64,000 nucleotides of DNA from Paenibacillus sp. BIC5C1 (lineage in GTDB: Bacteria; Bacillota; Bacilli; Paenibacillales; Paenibacillaceae), in NCBI RefSeq assembly GCF_032399705.1, contig NZ_CP135922.1, forward strand, positions 3,100,001 through 3,164,000, in the 5' to 3' direction. Every line of letters starts with the position of its first letter. Position 1 is the stretch's first letter. A model generated the notes under the pieces. The model was not told the origin of the DNA and ran no database searches. It saw only the letters and a list, made by a program, of their open reading frames with translations. Below are positions 1 to 9,330 of this stretch, in pieces. The translations under genes were made by a program, and so were the position numbers.

Positions 1-1110
1 TCAGCAGCGATTGCCCAATTCTCCGGAATTGCCTTTGGCATCACATTTGTACTTTCTGCCATTTTCTCCCCCATATGGGGAGCGGCTTCCGACCGATGGG
101 GAAGGAAACCGATGCTTCTTCGAGCTAGTTTGGGCATGGCTATAGTAGTAGGTTGTATGGGATTCTCAACAAATGTGTACATGCTCATTGGACTTCGGCT
201 ACTACAGGGTGTCATCACAGGATATAGCACCGCCTGTACGACGCTGATTGCGACCCAAACCGATTCCAAACATGCGGGCTATGCTCTGGGCACACTTTCA
301 ACGGCCAACATTGCAGGTTCCTTGATCGGACCTACAATTGGTGGTTTCATCGGGGTGAATTGGGGACTCCAGAATTCATTTTTTATAACGGGTGGGCTGA
401 TGATGATAGCCTTTATTACGACCGCCTTGTTTGTGAAAGAATCGTTCACGAGAGAGGACAAAGTGGTGCTTGGCCTCAGGGAAGTATGGCGAAAAGTGCC
501 CGAGAAAAGTTTGACGATTAACTTATTCGTTACTTTTTTTGTACTCACTGTGGCCTTATATTCGGTGGAGCCTATCATTACCGTGTATATTACGCAGCTT
601 TCCGGTAACACTTCGCATGTTGCTCTGTTGGCCGGAATCGTATTCTCGGCATCAGGACTCGCCAATCTCATTGCTGCACCAAGGTTGGGCAGGCTTTCGG
701 ACCGAATAGGCGCACAGAAGGTCATATTGGTTGCTCTTCTAGCTGCCGGAATTCTCTTCATAGCACAGGCGTTTGTAGCGAGTCCGTGGCAATTGATGGG
801 CCTGCGTTTTTTATTGGGATTGGCGGCAGCCGGGCTGATTCCTTCGGTGAATACTCTGATCAAAAAAATTACACCAGCTTCACTTACAGGTAGAATGTTC
901 GGTTTCAACATGTCAGCAGGATATCTAGGAGTATTCGGCGGTGCCGTTTTAGGTGGACAAGTGGCTGCCTGGATGGGAATACGATATGTGTTCTTTATTA
1001 CCAGCGCATTGATATTGATCAATGCTGGCTGGGTGTATTTTAAGGTCTACAAAAAACTTGAAACGAATGGGAGAGAAGATCATGGAAAACTTGAAAAAAG
1101 CAGAAGCTGA
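1..1110 (+). CDS. MFS efflux transporter, N-terminally truncated by window edge
   Basis: The frame is open from base 1, so the true start lies outside the window; 369 codons remain. It is a major facilitator superfamily permease, probably a proton-driven drug or metabolite exporter in the cytoplasmic membrane. Motif A is clear (DRWGRKP, residues 31-37 of the visible part), and a degenerate copy (GRLSDRIG) marks the second six-helix half. The many hydrophobic segments are followed by a Lys/Arg-rich cytoplasmic tail. The substrate cannot be told from sequence. The 3' end overlaps the start of the isochorismatase-like gene by 29 bp, so the two are probably translationally coupled, which suggests that the hydrolase and the exporter act on related small molecules. 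Confidence 0.85.
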   Translation, partial: SAAIAQFSGIAFGITFVLSAIFSPIWGAASDRWGRKPMLLRASLGMAIVVGCMGFSTNVYMLIGLRLLQGVITGYSTACTTLIATQTDSKHAGYALGTLSTANIAGSLIGPTIGGFIGVNWGLQNSFFITGGLMMIAFITTALFVKESFTREDKVVLGLREVWRKVPEKSLTINLFVTFFVLTVALYSVEPIITVYITQLSGNTSHVALLAGIVFSASGLANLIAAPRLGRLSDRIGAQKVILVALLAAGILFIAQAFVASPWQLMGLRFLLGLAAAGLIPSVNTLIKKITPASLTGRMFGFNMSAGYLGVFGGAVLGGQVAAWMGIRYVFFITSALILINAGWVYFKVYKKLETNGREDHGKLEKSRS

Positions 1111-1675
1111 GCAGCTTACAGCCGAAAGAACAGCGTTGGTTGTGATTGATTTGCAAAAGGGGATTGTGAATAGCCCGCTACAGGCTCCACATACAGGTGA
1201 GCAGGTGGTGCAGAATGCGGCCAAGTTAGCACAGGCTTTCACGGAAAAGGGAGCCTTTGTCGTGCTTGTAAAAGTCTCGTCAGTCGATGGAAAAGACATG
1301 TTGAAACCAAAAACGGATATGGAACGGGGAGCGATTCAGTTTAGCGCAGACTGGGATCAATTCGTGCCTGAAATGACTGCCCATACTCCTTATCATACGG
1401 TTGCCAAGCGTCAATGGGGTGCGTTCTTCGGTACCGATCTTGACCTCCAGTTGCGACGTCGGGGAATAGATACCATTGTATTAAGTGGCGTTTCCACGTC
1501 GATCGGTGTGGATACTACAGCGAGAGAAGCTTATCAGCACGGTTATCAACAGATTTTTGTTGAAGATGCAATGACGGCTGCTACCAAGGAAGAGCATGAC
1601 TACGTTTGTAAAACCATTTTCCCCAGATTGGGCCGCATTCGCTCCAGTGAAGAAGTGGTTACGGCGCTGAAATAG
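1082..1675 (+). CDS. Isochorismatase-family hydrolase with Gly in place of the catalytic Cys
   Basis: 197 residues, a normal length for the isochorismatase-like fold. The ATG at 1082 is preceded by GGGAGAGA; an in-frame ATG at 1022 lies inside the MFS gene without a better ribosome site. Asp23 (VVIDLQ) and Lys109 (AKRQWGAF) match two members of the family's Asp-Lys-Cys triad. At the nucleophile position the protein reads [15 protein letters not shown], so Gly142 stands where amidohydrolase relatives have Cys. True isochorismatases such as EntB and PhzD also lack this Cys, so water-based vinyl-ether hydrolysis or a non-amidase role is more likely than nicotinamidase-type chemistry. It overlaps the upstream exporter gene and ends before a strong palindromic hairpin. 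Confidence 0.85.
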   Translation: MENLKKAEAEQLTAERTALVVIDLQKGIVNSPLQAPHTGEQVVQNAAKLAQAFTEKGAFVVLVKVSSVDGKDMLKPKTDMERGAIQFSADWDQFVPEMTAHTPYHTVAKRQWGAFFGTDLDLQLRRRGIDTIVLSGVSTSIGVDTTAREAYQHGYQQIFVEDAMTAATKEEHDYVCKTIFPRLGRIRSSEEVVTALK

Positions 1676-1740
1676 TATAAGCGGGTGTATAACCAGGGAT
1701 TCTGAGGCAGATAAGGATCTATCAACAATAGCGCTAAAAT

Positions 1741-1784
1741 ACTCCAAGAAGGAGACATCTGATCAGATGTCTCCTTCTTGGAGT
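1741..1784. terminator. 44-bp perfect palindrome between convergent genes, likely bidirectional terminator
   Basis: Two 22-base arms are perfectly complementary around a TGATCA centre with no unpaired loop bases beyond those forced by folding. It lies between the stop of the isochorismatase-like gene (1675) and the stop of ytaF on the other strand (1798). The T tract is poor on the plus side, and the minus side continues ATTTTAG, so termination may be better for ytaF. Confidence 0.7.
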
Positions 1785-1797
1785 TTGGCATACAAGA

Positions 1798-2421
1798 TTA
1801 GAACAAATTATTGGCTGCAATCAACAATAAGAGAACCCCGCTGACAAGTGTTCCGAACTGTCCCAATGTGAACGAACCAATACGAACGTTAGCCGCTTTG
1901 GCCCCCATCCACACGCCAAACCATACGGTAACAAAACTGCCGATGGCTGCGGTAAGGGAAATATACAAGGGGGATAGGCCCATCAGCCCGGCGCTTAGAC
2001 CATTCGTCAGTGCATTTGTCGAAAGAGCAACGCCCAGAATCAATGCTTCAAGGATTCCAATATGGTTTGATTTGTCTAAATCTACCCGTTCTGGATTTTG
2101 CAAAATAGACCCAATCCCGAGGGTTTGAGAGTCAGTCTCTTCGTGATCTTTCTTCTTGCGGGGAACCGATAATAAGATGATACGAAAACCGATAACGAGT
2201 AGGATGAATGTCCCCAGCAGTATAGGAAAAACGCCAGGAAGCACGATCGAAATCCATTTTCCGAACAAAATACCTGAATAGCTGAACAATAAACAAACAA
2301 CGGCGATCAAAAAATTCGAAAATAGGCTGATTCTGATTTTTCGGATCCCGTATGATAGTCCGACACCCAGATTGTCAAGACTCGAAGAGACGGCCAAAGC
2401 AAGAATAAGCATCCACGCCAT
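1798..2421 (-). CDS. ytaF: Sporulation membrane protein YtaF
   Basis: 207 residues, close to the usual 210 of YtaF. The protein belongs to the MntP/DUF204 fold: two repeated three-helix halves separated by a polar linker (about residues 90-120, rich in Lys, Glu and Asp). Each half carries a conserved small-residue helix with polar residues (SSSLDNLGVGLSYG at residues 12-25 and STNALTNGLSAG in the second half). A GAGGTGATTTT ribosome site precedes the ATG at 2421. In Bacillus, YtaF is a mother-cell sporulation membrane protein of unknown mechanism; the fold suggests divalent metal export. It is transcribed alone, convergent with the hydrolase gene. Confidence 0.85.
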   Translation of the reverse strand: MAWMLILALAVSSSLDNLGVGLSYGIRKIRISLFSNFLIAVVCLLFSYSGILFGKWISIVLPGVFPILLGTFILLVIGFRIILLSVPRKKKDHEETDSQTLGIGSILQNPERVDLDKSNHIGILEALILGVALSTNALTNGLSAGLMGLSPLYISLTAAIGSFVTVWFGVWMGAKAANVRIGSFTLGQFGTLVSGVLLLLIAANNLF

Positions 2422-2592
2422 AAAATCACCTCATGATCTGTAGTCTGCTCTTAATGTATGTCGTGTTGAGATTCATGTGCCCGTCCTTGAGAAAAATGCA
2501 ACAAACCGTTGTTGATGAAGAAAGAATAAGGTAAACTTTCACCACGTTGTCCCATATACTAGACTATGGATCATATCTCTGGAGGGATGCTG

Positions 2593-3246
2593 GTGAGAGC
2601 ACATGATCAAACAAAGGATTGCCATATTGGAGATTTGATCAAGCCTCTACTTGCCAGACGTGAGCTCTCGATGCGCAAATTTAGTACGTTGTGCGGAATG
2701 GACACGGCTACCATTTCTCGGATTCTGAACGGGAAGCAGCAACCGAAGCTCACACATTTGCAGATTTTTTCCGAACAGTTGGACGTTTCACTGGATCATC
2801 TTATTGAGGCTACAGGCTACAAAATCAATCATGTCAAAAGAGAGACTGAGCGGGGTATTCTGGATTCGCTTGAATCGATCAAAACGGTTCTGCAACATAC
2901 GAAATTATTGGACCTCGATATAACAACAGAGCGGATAGAACAGGAGATGGTTAAGTATGAACAATACGCACGTACGGATGAAGGGCATCGAATAATATGT
3001 AAGGAGTTTGATCTAAAAATCAATCAGATAAACGGTGCGGGACCGTTTATAGATCACTTGAAGGAAATGCATATTCAATACTGTGATGAGATTACACCCG
3101 AGAACGATCGTACTCTGATCGGTAGTGCGTTATTATACTTTATTTCGTCTGCCGATCTGATCCCGGACTATCTCTTTCCGATTGGTTATCTGGATGATGC
3201 CATTGTTGTGTATCTGGTGTTGGATCGTCTGAAGCAACGCTCATGA
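2593..3246 (+). CDS. XRE-family HTH protein with C-terminal DUF1232 membrane-associated domain
   Basis: I chose GTG 2593 because GGAGG (2581-2585) sits 7 bases before it; ATGs at 2566 and 2587 lie upstream of or against that site. The 217-residue product starts with a Cro/C1-type helix-turn-helix (about residues 12-70: MRKFSTLCGMDTATISRILNGKQQPK). A helical middle follows, and then a DUF1232 segment near the end (LLYFISSADLIPDYLFPIGYLDDAIVV), a motif found in YkvA-like proteins with short hydrophobic hairpins. The combination suggests a DNA-binding regulator tethered to, or sensing, the membrane. The target is unknown. It ends just before a terminator and appears monocistronic. Confidence 0.75.
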   Translation: MRAHDQTKDCHIGDLIKPLLARRELSMRKFSTLCGMDTATISRILNGKQQPKLTHLQIFSEQLDVSLDHLIEATGYKINHVKRETERGILDSLESIKTVLQHTKLLDLDITTERIEQEMVKYEQYARTDEGHRIICKEFDLKINQINGAGPFIDHLKEMHIQYCDEITPENDRTLIGSALLYFISSADLIPDYLFPIGYLDDAIVVYLVLDRLKQRS

Positions 3247-3269
3247 CGGGAATGGTTTGGAAGTACCCC

Positions 3270-3306
3270 AAAAGAACGGCGCGAAGTATCTCGCATCGTT
3301 CTTTTT
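3270..3306 (+). terminator. Rho-independent terminator after the XRE-DUF1232 gene
   Basis: AAAAGAACG pairs with CGTTCTTTT, with an inner GCGA/TCGC pairing, and a TTTTT run ends the hairpin. It begins 24 bases after the stop at 3246. Confidence 0.8.
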
Positions 3307-3461
3307 GATGTGAATGAATCAGATATAGTTAAAAAGAACTGTTTGAATCAATCGAAACGTCAGAGTTTTCGTATTCGCGAAAAGAAGATGCATTACAGAG
3401 AGTCATTAGACTTATGAAAGCATTAAAAAGGCTTATTTTCTATATTTTTCTATAAAAGTGC

Positions 3462-3490
3462 TTGTATATCTCATTTTGTGACTCTATAAT
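3462..3490 (+). promoter_or_regulatory. Sigma-A type promoter far upstream of the subtilase gene
   Basis: TTGTAT (3462-3467) and TATAAT (3485-3490) are separated by exactly 17 bases in an AT-rich stretch. If used, transcription starts near 3497 and leaves an untranslated leader of about 405 nt before the subtilase start at 3902. Confidence 0.55.
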
Positions 3491-3901
3491 ATACCATAAA
3501 TATACAATTTGATTCTAAATTTTATATTATATGTAATTTTAAGAGTTTGTTTGTACATAGGTTAAGAAATCTCCCGTTCTACCCAGGTCCATAATACTCC
3601 CATGTAAAGTATGCGTTCTTGCTAACGCCGGTGATTACCCTCCTTAATGCATGCGAATAAACTTCCGCTCACAAGATGGATTAATTTGAAGTCCACCTCT
3701 TCCATATATACGCTGAAATTGGCTATCTAATAATCTTTCACATACGATGTAATTTAATAACCTGTCCTGTAAAGGAGGTGAGGCTTGATGTAAGTAAACG
3801 CAATCAGTCTGTCCAGTTGAGGTTGTTTCATCGTTTCATTTAAAGAAATGGATACAGTGAATCACTGTATTACAAAAACCGGGTAAAGGGAGTGGAAAAG
3901 T
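3491..3901 (+). other. Long 5' leader of the subtilase gene
   Basis: No conventional gene is visible. The leader contains a full ribosome site AAAGGAGGTG (3771-3780) followed by TTG-ATG-TAA (3785-3793), so a ribosome could load and terminate at once. Downstream lies an 8-bp hairpin with a 3-base loop (ATACAGTG 3852-3859, CACTGTAT 3863-3870). The real ribosome site of the subtilase, AAAGGGAGTGG, is at 3885-3895. No riboswitch family is recognised. Confidence 0.4.
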
Positions 3902-6900
3902 TTGATAAAGATGAATCGTTTGCGTAAGCCGCTTTCCATGGGCCTGTCGCTTCTCCTTGCATTATCTATCATTCATCCGGTTTCAGCTGAAAACGCCGCA
4001 TCGCAGAAGATCGACATGAAATCCAGTTCGGGCAAGATCACCACCTCCAAAGTTAACGCAAAGCTGAGCAAGGAATTTGAGAGCAATGATTATGTTACTT
4101 ATCTGGTGAAAATGAAAGAACAGGTAGATACAGCCTCAGTATCCAAGCTAGCCTTGGAAAAGGCGACGATTGACAAGCAAACGGCTTCGGCAACGAAATT
4201 GTCCGTGCGAAGCACGGTTGTAAGTACTCTGCGGGAAACGGCCTCACGATCCCAGTATACCCTGGAAAGTTTTCTTGAAAAGGAACTTGACCTTGGCAAG
4301 GTCAAAGAATATAAAAGCTACTTTATCGTTAATGCACTCGCAGTAACGAGCACGAAGGAAGTCATGGAACAGATTGCACTTCTTCCCGAAGTGGATAAAA
4401 TACTGCCTAACGAGCAGCGTTATATGCAGAAAACCGAGATCAGTAGTGAAAGTGCAACAGCTGCTCCAGCAACGGAGTCTGCCAAGTCACCAGCCAAAGA
4501 GGCAGATAAGAAGGAAAGTGCGGCTGCTAACGATAAGAGCCTGCAGACAGAGAACGTTGAATGGAACATCGATTCTATCAACGCGCCAGCAGTCTGGGAT
4601 AGAGGAATCGACGGTACAGGTATCGTTGTTGCCAACCTGGATAGCGGGGTCGATTACACCCATCCAGCACTCCGCAGCAAATGGAGAGGACTTGATGCTT
4701 CGGGAAATGTCGTTGATCCCGAGCTAAGCTGGTATGATCCCCATAGCCATGCTTCCCTTCCTGCGGATGGAGATGGCCATGGTACACATACAATGGGTAC
4801 CATGGTAGGCTCCGAAGCGAATGGCACCAACAAAATCGGGGTTGCACCCGGAGCAAAATGGATTGCTGTTCGAATTTTCAATCCGAGTACGACCGATGCC
4901 ATTATACTGGATGGCGGGCAATGGCTGATTGCTCCAGTGGATGCTGAAGGAAACTTGCACCCTGAGCTTGCCCCGGATGTGGTTAACAATTCCTGGGGTG
5001 GTGGCGCAGGATTGGACGAGTGGTTCCGTCCAATGGTACAAGCTTGGCGTGATGCACAGATTTTTCCGGAATTCTCAGCCGGGAATGTGACACTGACGAA
5101 TCCGGGAGGTCCAGGTTCAGTCGCGAACCCTGCGAACTATCCAGAGAGTTTCGCAACGGGAGCAACGGATATCAACGGGAATCTAGCTTCGTTTTCCCTT
5201 CTGGGTCCTTCCCCTTATGAGGAAATTAAGCCGGAAGTTTCGGCTCCAGGTGTTAACATCCGTTCCTCTGTTCCGGGCGGTGTATACGAGGGTGGCTGGA
5301 ACGGCACGTCCATGGCAGGCCCACATACCACTGCACTGGCCGCACTCCTGCTTCAAGCCAATCATTCCCTTACGGTTGATCAGTTGGAGCAAATTATTAT
5401 GGATACAGCGACACCGAGAACAGACAGCCGGTATCCAACTTCGCCCAATAACGGCTACGGTCACGGTATTATCAATGCACTGGATGCTGTGGGCTCCGTC
5501 CTCGAAGGTATAGGGACGGTATCTGGCAGGGTTGTCACAGCAGGTGACGATCTAGAAGCGCCGGTCCTGGAACATGCGCCTGTCAATTCTGCTTTTACGG
5601 GGCTTGATATTCCACTTACTGCACGTGTTACCGATAATGTCGGTGTAACCACAGTAGAGGCTTTTGCCAAAACAAAGGGCACGAGCCAGTACGTATATCT
5701 GCCGATGAATCGAGTAGCTGGGGATGCCAAAGATGGAACTTACACAGCGACAATTCCGGCATTTCTGATCGAGTCACAAGGCTTGGAGTACTATATCCGG
5801 GTCAATGATTATGGCAATAACGGATTTGAGAGTGAAGTTTATAAGGTCGCTGTCTCCAATGGAGTTCAGCCTGGGTATCTGCAAGACTTTGAGGAAGACA
5901 ATCTGGGCTTTACCTCGGGGGGAGTTGGCAACACCTGGGCATGGGGAGCACCAACGAGTGGACCGGGAAGTGCATACTCTGGTGACAAGGTGATTGCAAC
6001 CAATCTGACAGGGACATATGCAGCCAACAGCAATGCCTACTTGCTCGCACCACCAATTGATCTTACCCAGAGCTCTGAGGGAGCTTTGTTATCCTTCAAG
6101 CACTGGTATGATTTGGAGAGCAATATCGACTTTGGCAAAGTGTACATTGCAACAGAGGATAGTGATTTCGTATTTGAAGAGGCATTGAGCTTTACAGGTG
6201 CCGGTGGAGGTTGGAAAACTCAATATATTGACTTGCGTGACTACGCCGGCCAACAGGTATTTATCAAGTTTAATCTGACCAGTGACAATTCCGTTCAAAA
6301 GGCTGGTTGGTATATTGATGACTTTTCCGTACAAGCTCCAGATGATATTGCTCCGGGAGCGCCAAGCGGATTGTCCGCTTCTGCCGACATTCTGGGGAAC
6401 GTAAACTTGTCCTGGACGGGATCGGACGATGAGGATCTGAAATCCTATAACGTGTATCGTTCAACGAATTCCGGCTCAGGTTATGAATTGCTCGGAAATA
6501 CATCATCAACAACATTTACGGATACGGCTACAGTAACAAATTCGACTTATTTTTATAAGGTAGCCGCTCTTGACTATAGTGGCAATGAGAGTGACAAGTC
6601 GAATGAGGTATCCGTTACCGTGGAGGTCCCGGAAGATATCTTCATCGACCACTTTGATGGTAGCAGCGACAATGGCTGGACTCATTCCGGCACCAAGGAT
6701 GAGTGGGAACGGGGAGTTCCCGTCGTTGGACCTGCCAATGCAGTTTCTCCGCCAAATGTATGGGCAACCGATCTGGACAGCACTTATGAGAACGGTTCAA
6801 ACTACTCTCTGGTTTCGCCAGTTGTAGACTTAACCCAGGTAGATCAAGCTACGCTGACGTTCAATCATTGGTATGAAATCGAAAGTGGATACGATTATGG

Positions 6901-9100
6901 TTATGTTGAAGCCACGAAAGACGGTGGCAACACATGGTCGGAGCTTGGTAAATTCTCTCATTCTTCAAATGGAAAACAATGGACTCCAGTATTCTACGAT
7001 CTGGCTGCACTGAAGGGGAATGAAGTTCAATTCCGGTTCAGATTGACTTCGGACAGCAGTGTCGTCAAGCAAGGCTGGTACATCGATGACTTCCGCATTC
7101 TGGGTATCGCCGCTGAGACGGTTACGGAAGATACGGCGATTGTTCTGAACAGTGACAAGCCTAAGCCGGAATATGATAATGCTTGGTACAAAGTTTCAAG
7201 TACGGACAAGGCTGAATTCAATAAAACCAAACAGGAACAGCCTGAAATACAGAAACCTGGAGCAGGCTCTGTAACGCCTCAAAGCTTGCCTGCAAGTGCA
7301 ACGGTTACCGTTCTGGAAACAGGACGTTCCGTGAAGACGGACCCAACGACAGGTAAATACAGTTTCACTCATGTGGCTGGTGATTACACGTTGAAGGCTG
7401 AGGCCTATGGCTATTATCCTCAAACGAAGACGGTAACCATCACGGATGGAAGTGGAGCAACAGCCAACTTCAATCTGGAAACCATTCCTCAAGGAAAGAT
7501 TGAAGGTATTGTGAGCGATGAGCGTACAGGGAAACCTATTGTTGGAGCATCAATTCTCGTGTTGGAAGATGCTCAAGTAGGCGCTGTTCGCACAGGAACA
7601 GATGGTAAATTTACTCTGGATGTTCTGGAAGGAAGTTATACACTGTCGATCATCGCAAAGGACTACTATAGCAAAACTGTGAATGTAACAGTGCCTGGGA
7701 ATGGTACAGCCGAAGCGAAAGTTATTTTAAAACCATTTATTGGATTTCCTGGAGAAATTGCTTATGACGATGGATCGGCTGAAAATGCAAGAGCCTTTGT
7801 GGCCGCAGATAATGCATGGGCTGTACGTATGACACCAGAATTGGAGACAGCACAGCTTACAGGTGCATCACTTCGATTCTGGAATACGGAGTGGCCAGTA
7901 CCAGGAGGAACAGCATTCAAATATGCCGTCTATGATGCCACTGGATCGGGTGGAGCACCAGGCCGATTGCTGGCGGGACCGTTCGACGGTACGGCATTGC
8001 GCAATAATCAGTGGACAACCGTTGAATTTCCCGAGCCAGTAGTGGTACAAGGCGATTTCTATATCGTATATGTTCAGACTGCAGTTGGAACGAGCGCACC
8101 AGGACTCGCAACCGATGAAAATGGTGTGAATGCAGGGCGGAGCTGGCAGCGTGTAGGCGGTGTATGGAGTACTGCACCAGCAGAAGAGGGTAATTATATG
8201 ATTCGTGCAGTTGTGAAATATCCGGTGAATGCACCTGTACTGACGCAACCGACGAACACCTATACCAACCAGCCGACATTTGATGTATCGGGAACTTCTC
8301 CAGCTTCTGGAGCCCAAATTAAGATTTATAACGGAAAAGAAATAGCGGGAACCACAACAGTGGAGAATGGAAAATTCAAGCTGAATGTTAAACTTCGTGC
8401 AGGGGTTAATGCCATAACTGCCGAGGCAGTAGTTAACGGAAAAACAACGGATCGCTCCCTTCCAGTTGTGGTCATCTTGGATCAGACAGCACCTGTGCTA
8501 ACGGTCCTTACACCTGAAGAAGGAAGTCGAATCAACACCGAAGTGGTTCATATAACCGGAGATGTACAGGACCAATTCCTCGACAAAGTGACCATTAACG
8601 GACAGAAGGTGAAATTGGAGCAAAATAGAAGCTTTAATCACCGCGTACTTGTGAATGAGGGCAAGAATACGATCACAATCATTGCGACAGATATTGCAGG
8701 CAATAAAACAACCGTGACACGGACTGTTTATGTGGAAACGTCTTTGCCTGAACTGACCAATATCTCTCCGGCTGAGGATGTACGGATTGTAGCAGGAGAA
8801 ACCGTAACAGTTTCGTTCGACAGTAACCCTAAATTACAGGCCTCTTTCCGGATTGAACTGCCATCCAATTTGAGCACACAGGCTGGCGCAGAGATTCCAT
8901 TGGTGGAAACGGAAGCTGGTCATTATACAGGCACCTATACAACTGCTTCTTCGCTGGTGCTTGAGGGTGGAGTGATCGTGATCCGTGCTCAGGACGCAGC
9001 GGGGAATAAAGTTGAAGTGGAAGCGCCCGGACGGTTGTTCGTATCTGCAGCAGAAGCTCCCGACACGAATGTCCCAGTTGACGAAAATCTGTTGCCATAA
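3902..9100 (+). CDS. bpr: Secreted multidomain subtilisin-family protease (bacillopeptidase F-like)
   Basis: 1732 residues. The TTG at 3902 is best spaced from the ribosome site; ATG 3911 is an alternative. A signal peptide (RLRKP, hydrophobic core, cleavage after HPVSA near residue 29) is followed by an inhibitor-type propeptide (about 55-175). The S8 domain (about 215-540) has the complete triad Asp247 (NLDSGVDYTHP), His293 (GHGTHT), Ser470 (GTSMAGPH) and oxyanion Asn395 (SAGN). Then come two MAM-like beta-sandwich modules of matching sequence (about 660-815 and 905-1065) flanking an FN3 domain, two carboxypeptidase-regulatory-like repeats (about 1105-1285), a jelly-roll region and Ig-like repeats. 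No LPXTG or SLH anchor is seen, so it is probably released. It is longer than B. subtilis Bpr (about 1433 residues). The role is extracellular protein degradation. Confidence 0.9.
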   Translation: MIKMNRLRKPLSMGLSLLLALSIIHPVSAENAASQKIDMKSSSGKITTSKVNAKLSKEFESNDYVTYLVKMKEQVDTASVSKLALEKATIDKQTASATKLSVRSTVVSTLRETASRSQYTLESFLEKELDLGKVKEYKSYFIVNALAVTSTKEVMEQIALLPEVDKILPNEQRYMQKTEISSESATAAPATESAKSPAKEADKKESAAANDKSLQTENVEWNIDSINAPAVWDRGIDGTGIVVANLDSGVDYTHPALRSKWRGLDASGNVVDPELSWYDPHSHASLPADGDGHGTHTMGTMVGSEANGTNKIGVAPGAKWIAVRIFNPSTTDAIILDGGQWLIAPVDAEGNLHPELAPDVVNNSWGGGAGLDEWFRPMVQAWRDAQIFPEFSAGNVTLTNPGGPGSVANPANYPESFATGATDINGNLASFSLLGPSPYEEIKPEVSAPGVNIRSSVPGGVYEGGWNGTSMAGPHTTALAALLLQANHSLTVDQLEQIIMDTATPRTDSRYPTSPNNGYGHGIINALDAVGSVLEGIGTVSGRVVTAGDDLEAPVLEHAPVNSAFTGLDIPLTARVTDNVGVTTVEAFAKTKGTSQYVYLPMNRVAGDAKDGTYTATIPAFLIESQGLEYYIRVNDYGNNGFESEVYKVAVSNGVQPGYLQDFEEDNLGFTSGGVGNTWAWGAPTSGPGSAYSGDKVIATNLTGTYAANSNAYLLAPPIDLTQSSEGALLSFKHWYDLESNIDFGKVYIATEDSDFVFEEALSFTGAGGGWKTQYIDLRDYAGQQVFIKFNLTSDNSVQKAGWYIDDFSVQAPDDIAPGAPSGLSASADILGNVNLSWTGSDDEDLKSYNVYRSTNSGSGYELLGNTSSTTFTDTATVTNSTYFYKVAALDYSGNESDKSNEVSVTVEVPEDIFIDHFDGSSDNGWTHSGTKDEWERGVPVVGPANAVSPPNVWATDLDSTYENGSNYSLVSPVVDLTQVDQATLTFNHWYEIESGYDYGYVEATKDGGNTWSELGKFSHSSNGKQWTPVFYDLAALKGNEVQFRFRLTSDSSVVKQGWYIDDFRILGIAAETVTEDTAIVLNSDKPKPEYDNAWYKVSSTDKAEFNKTKQEQPEIQKPGAGSVTPQSLPASATVTVLETGRSVKTDPTTGKYSFTHVAGDYTLKAEAYGYYPQTKTVTITDGSGATANFNLETIPQGKIEGIVSDERTGKPIVGASILVLEDAQVGAVRTGTDGKFTLDVLEGSYTLSIIAKDYYSKTVNVTVPGNGTAEAKVILKPFIGFPGEIAYDDGSAENARAFVAADNAWAVRMTPELETAQLTGASLRFWNTEWPVPGGTAFKYAVYDATGSGGAPGRLLAGPFDGTALRNNQWTTVEFPEPVVVQGDFYIVYVQTAVGTSAPGLATDENGVNAGRSWQRVGGVWSTAPAEEGNYMIRAVVKYPVNAPVLTQPTNTYTNQPTFDVSGTSPASGAQIKIYNGKEIAGTTTVENGKFKLNVKLRAGVNAITAEAVVNGKTTDRSLPVVVILDQTAPVLTVLTPEEGSRINTEVVHITGDVQDQFLDKVTINGQKVKLEQNRSFNHRVLVNEGKNTITIIATDIAGNKTTVTRTVYVETSLPELTNISPAEDVRIVAGETVTVSFDSNPKLQASFRIELPSNLSTQAGAEIPLVETEAGHYTGTYTTASSLVLEGGVIVIRAQDAAGNKVEVEAPGRLFVSAAEAPDTNVPVDENLLP

Positions 9101-9177
9101 TCGAACAATCAAGAAGAGGCGTATATTCCAGTTCAGCTTCAAATAGAAACAGAAATGATATCTGAACATGTAAATTG

Positions 9178-9219
9178 AAAAGCCGACAAGCTCACGAGAT
9201 AGTGGCTTGTCGGCTTTTT
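9178..9219 (+). terminator. Rho-independent terminator after the subtilase gene
   Basis: A 14-bp stem (AAAAGCCGACAAGC with its complement ending GGCTTTT) closes a 13-base loop and runs into TTTTT. It lies 78 bases after the stop. Confidence 0.9.
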
Positions 9220-9330
9220 GTGTGTAAATTCAGGAGGTATTGCCTAAGATTCGTTCAATGATATTGCATATGATGCATCAGATTAATGTAACAGCGAATG
9301 TGTTGAATTTGAAAACAGGAGGAACGATCT

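Noticed and set aside
279..1022. Long minus-strand frame of 247 codons over the MFS gene
   Set aside because: Lies antisense to a clear MFS coding frame, has no ribosome site and no recognisable domain; it mirrors codon bias.
3541..3680. Minus-strand AAGGAGGG in the subtilase leader followed by a peptide-like frame ending WEYYGPG
   Set aside because: No ATG, GTG or TTG start follows the ribosome-like site at a usable distance, and the frame has a stop shortly upstream.
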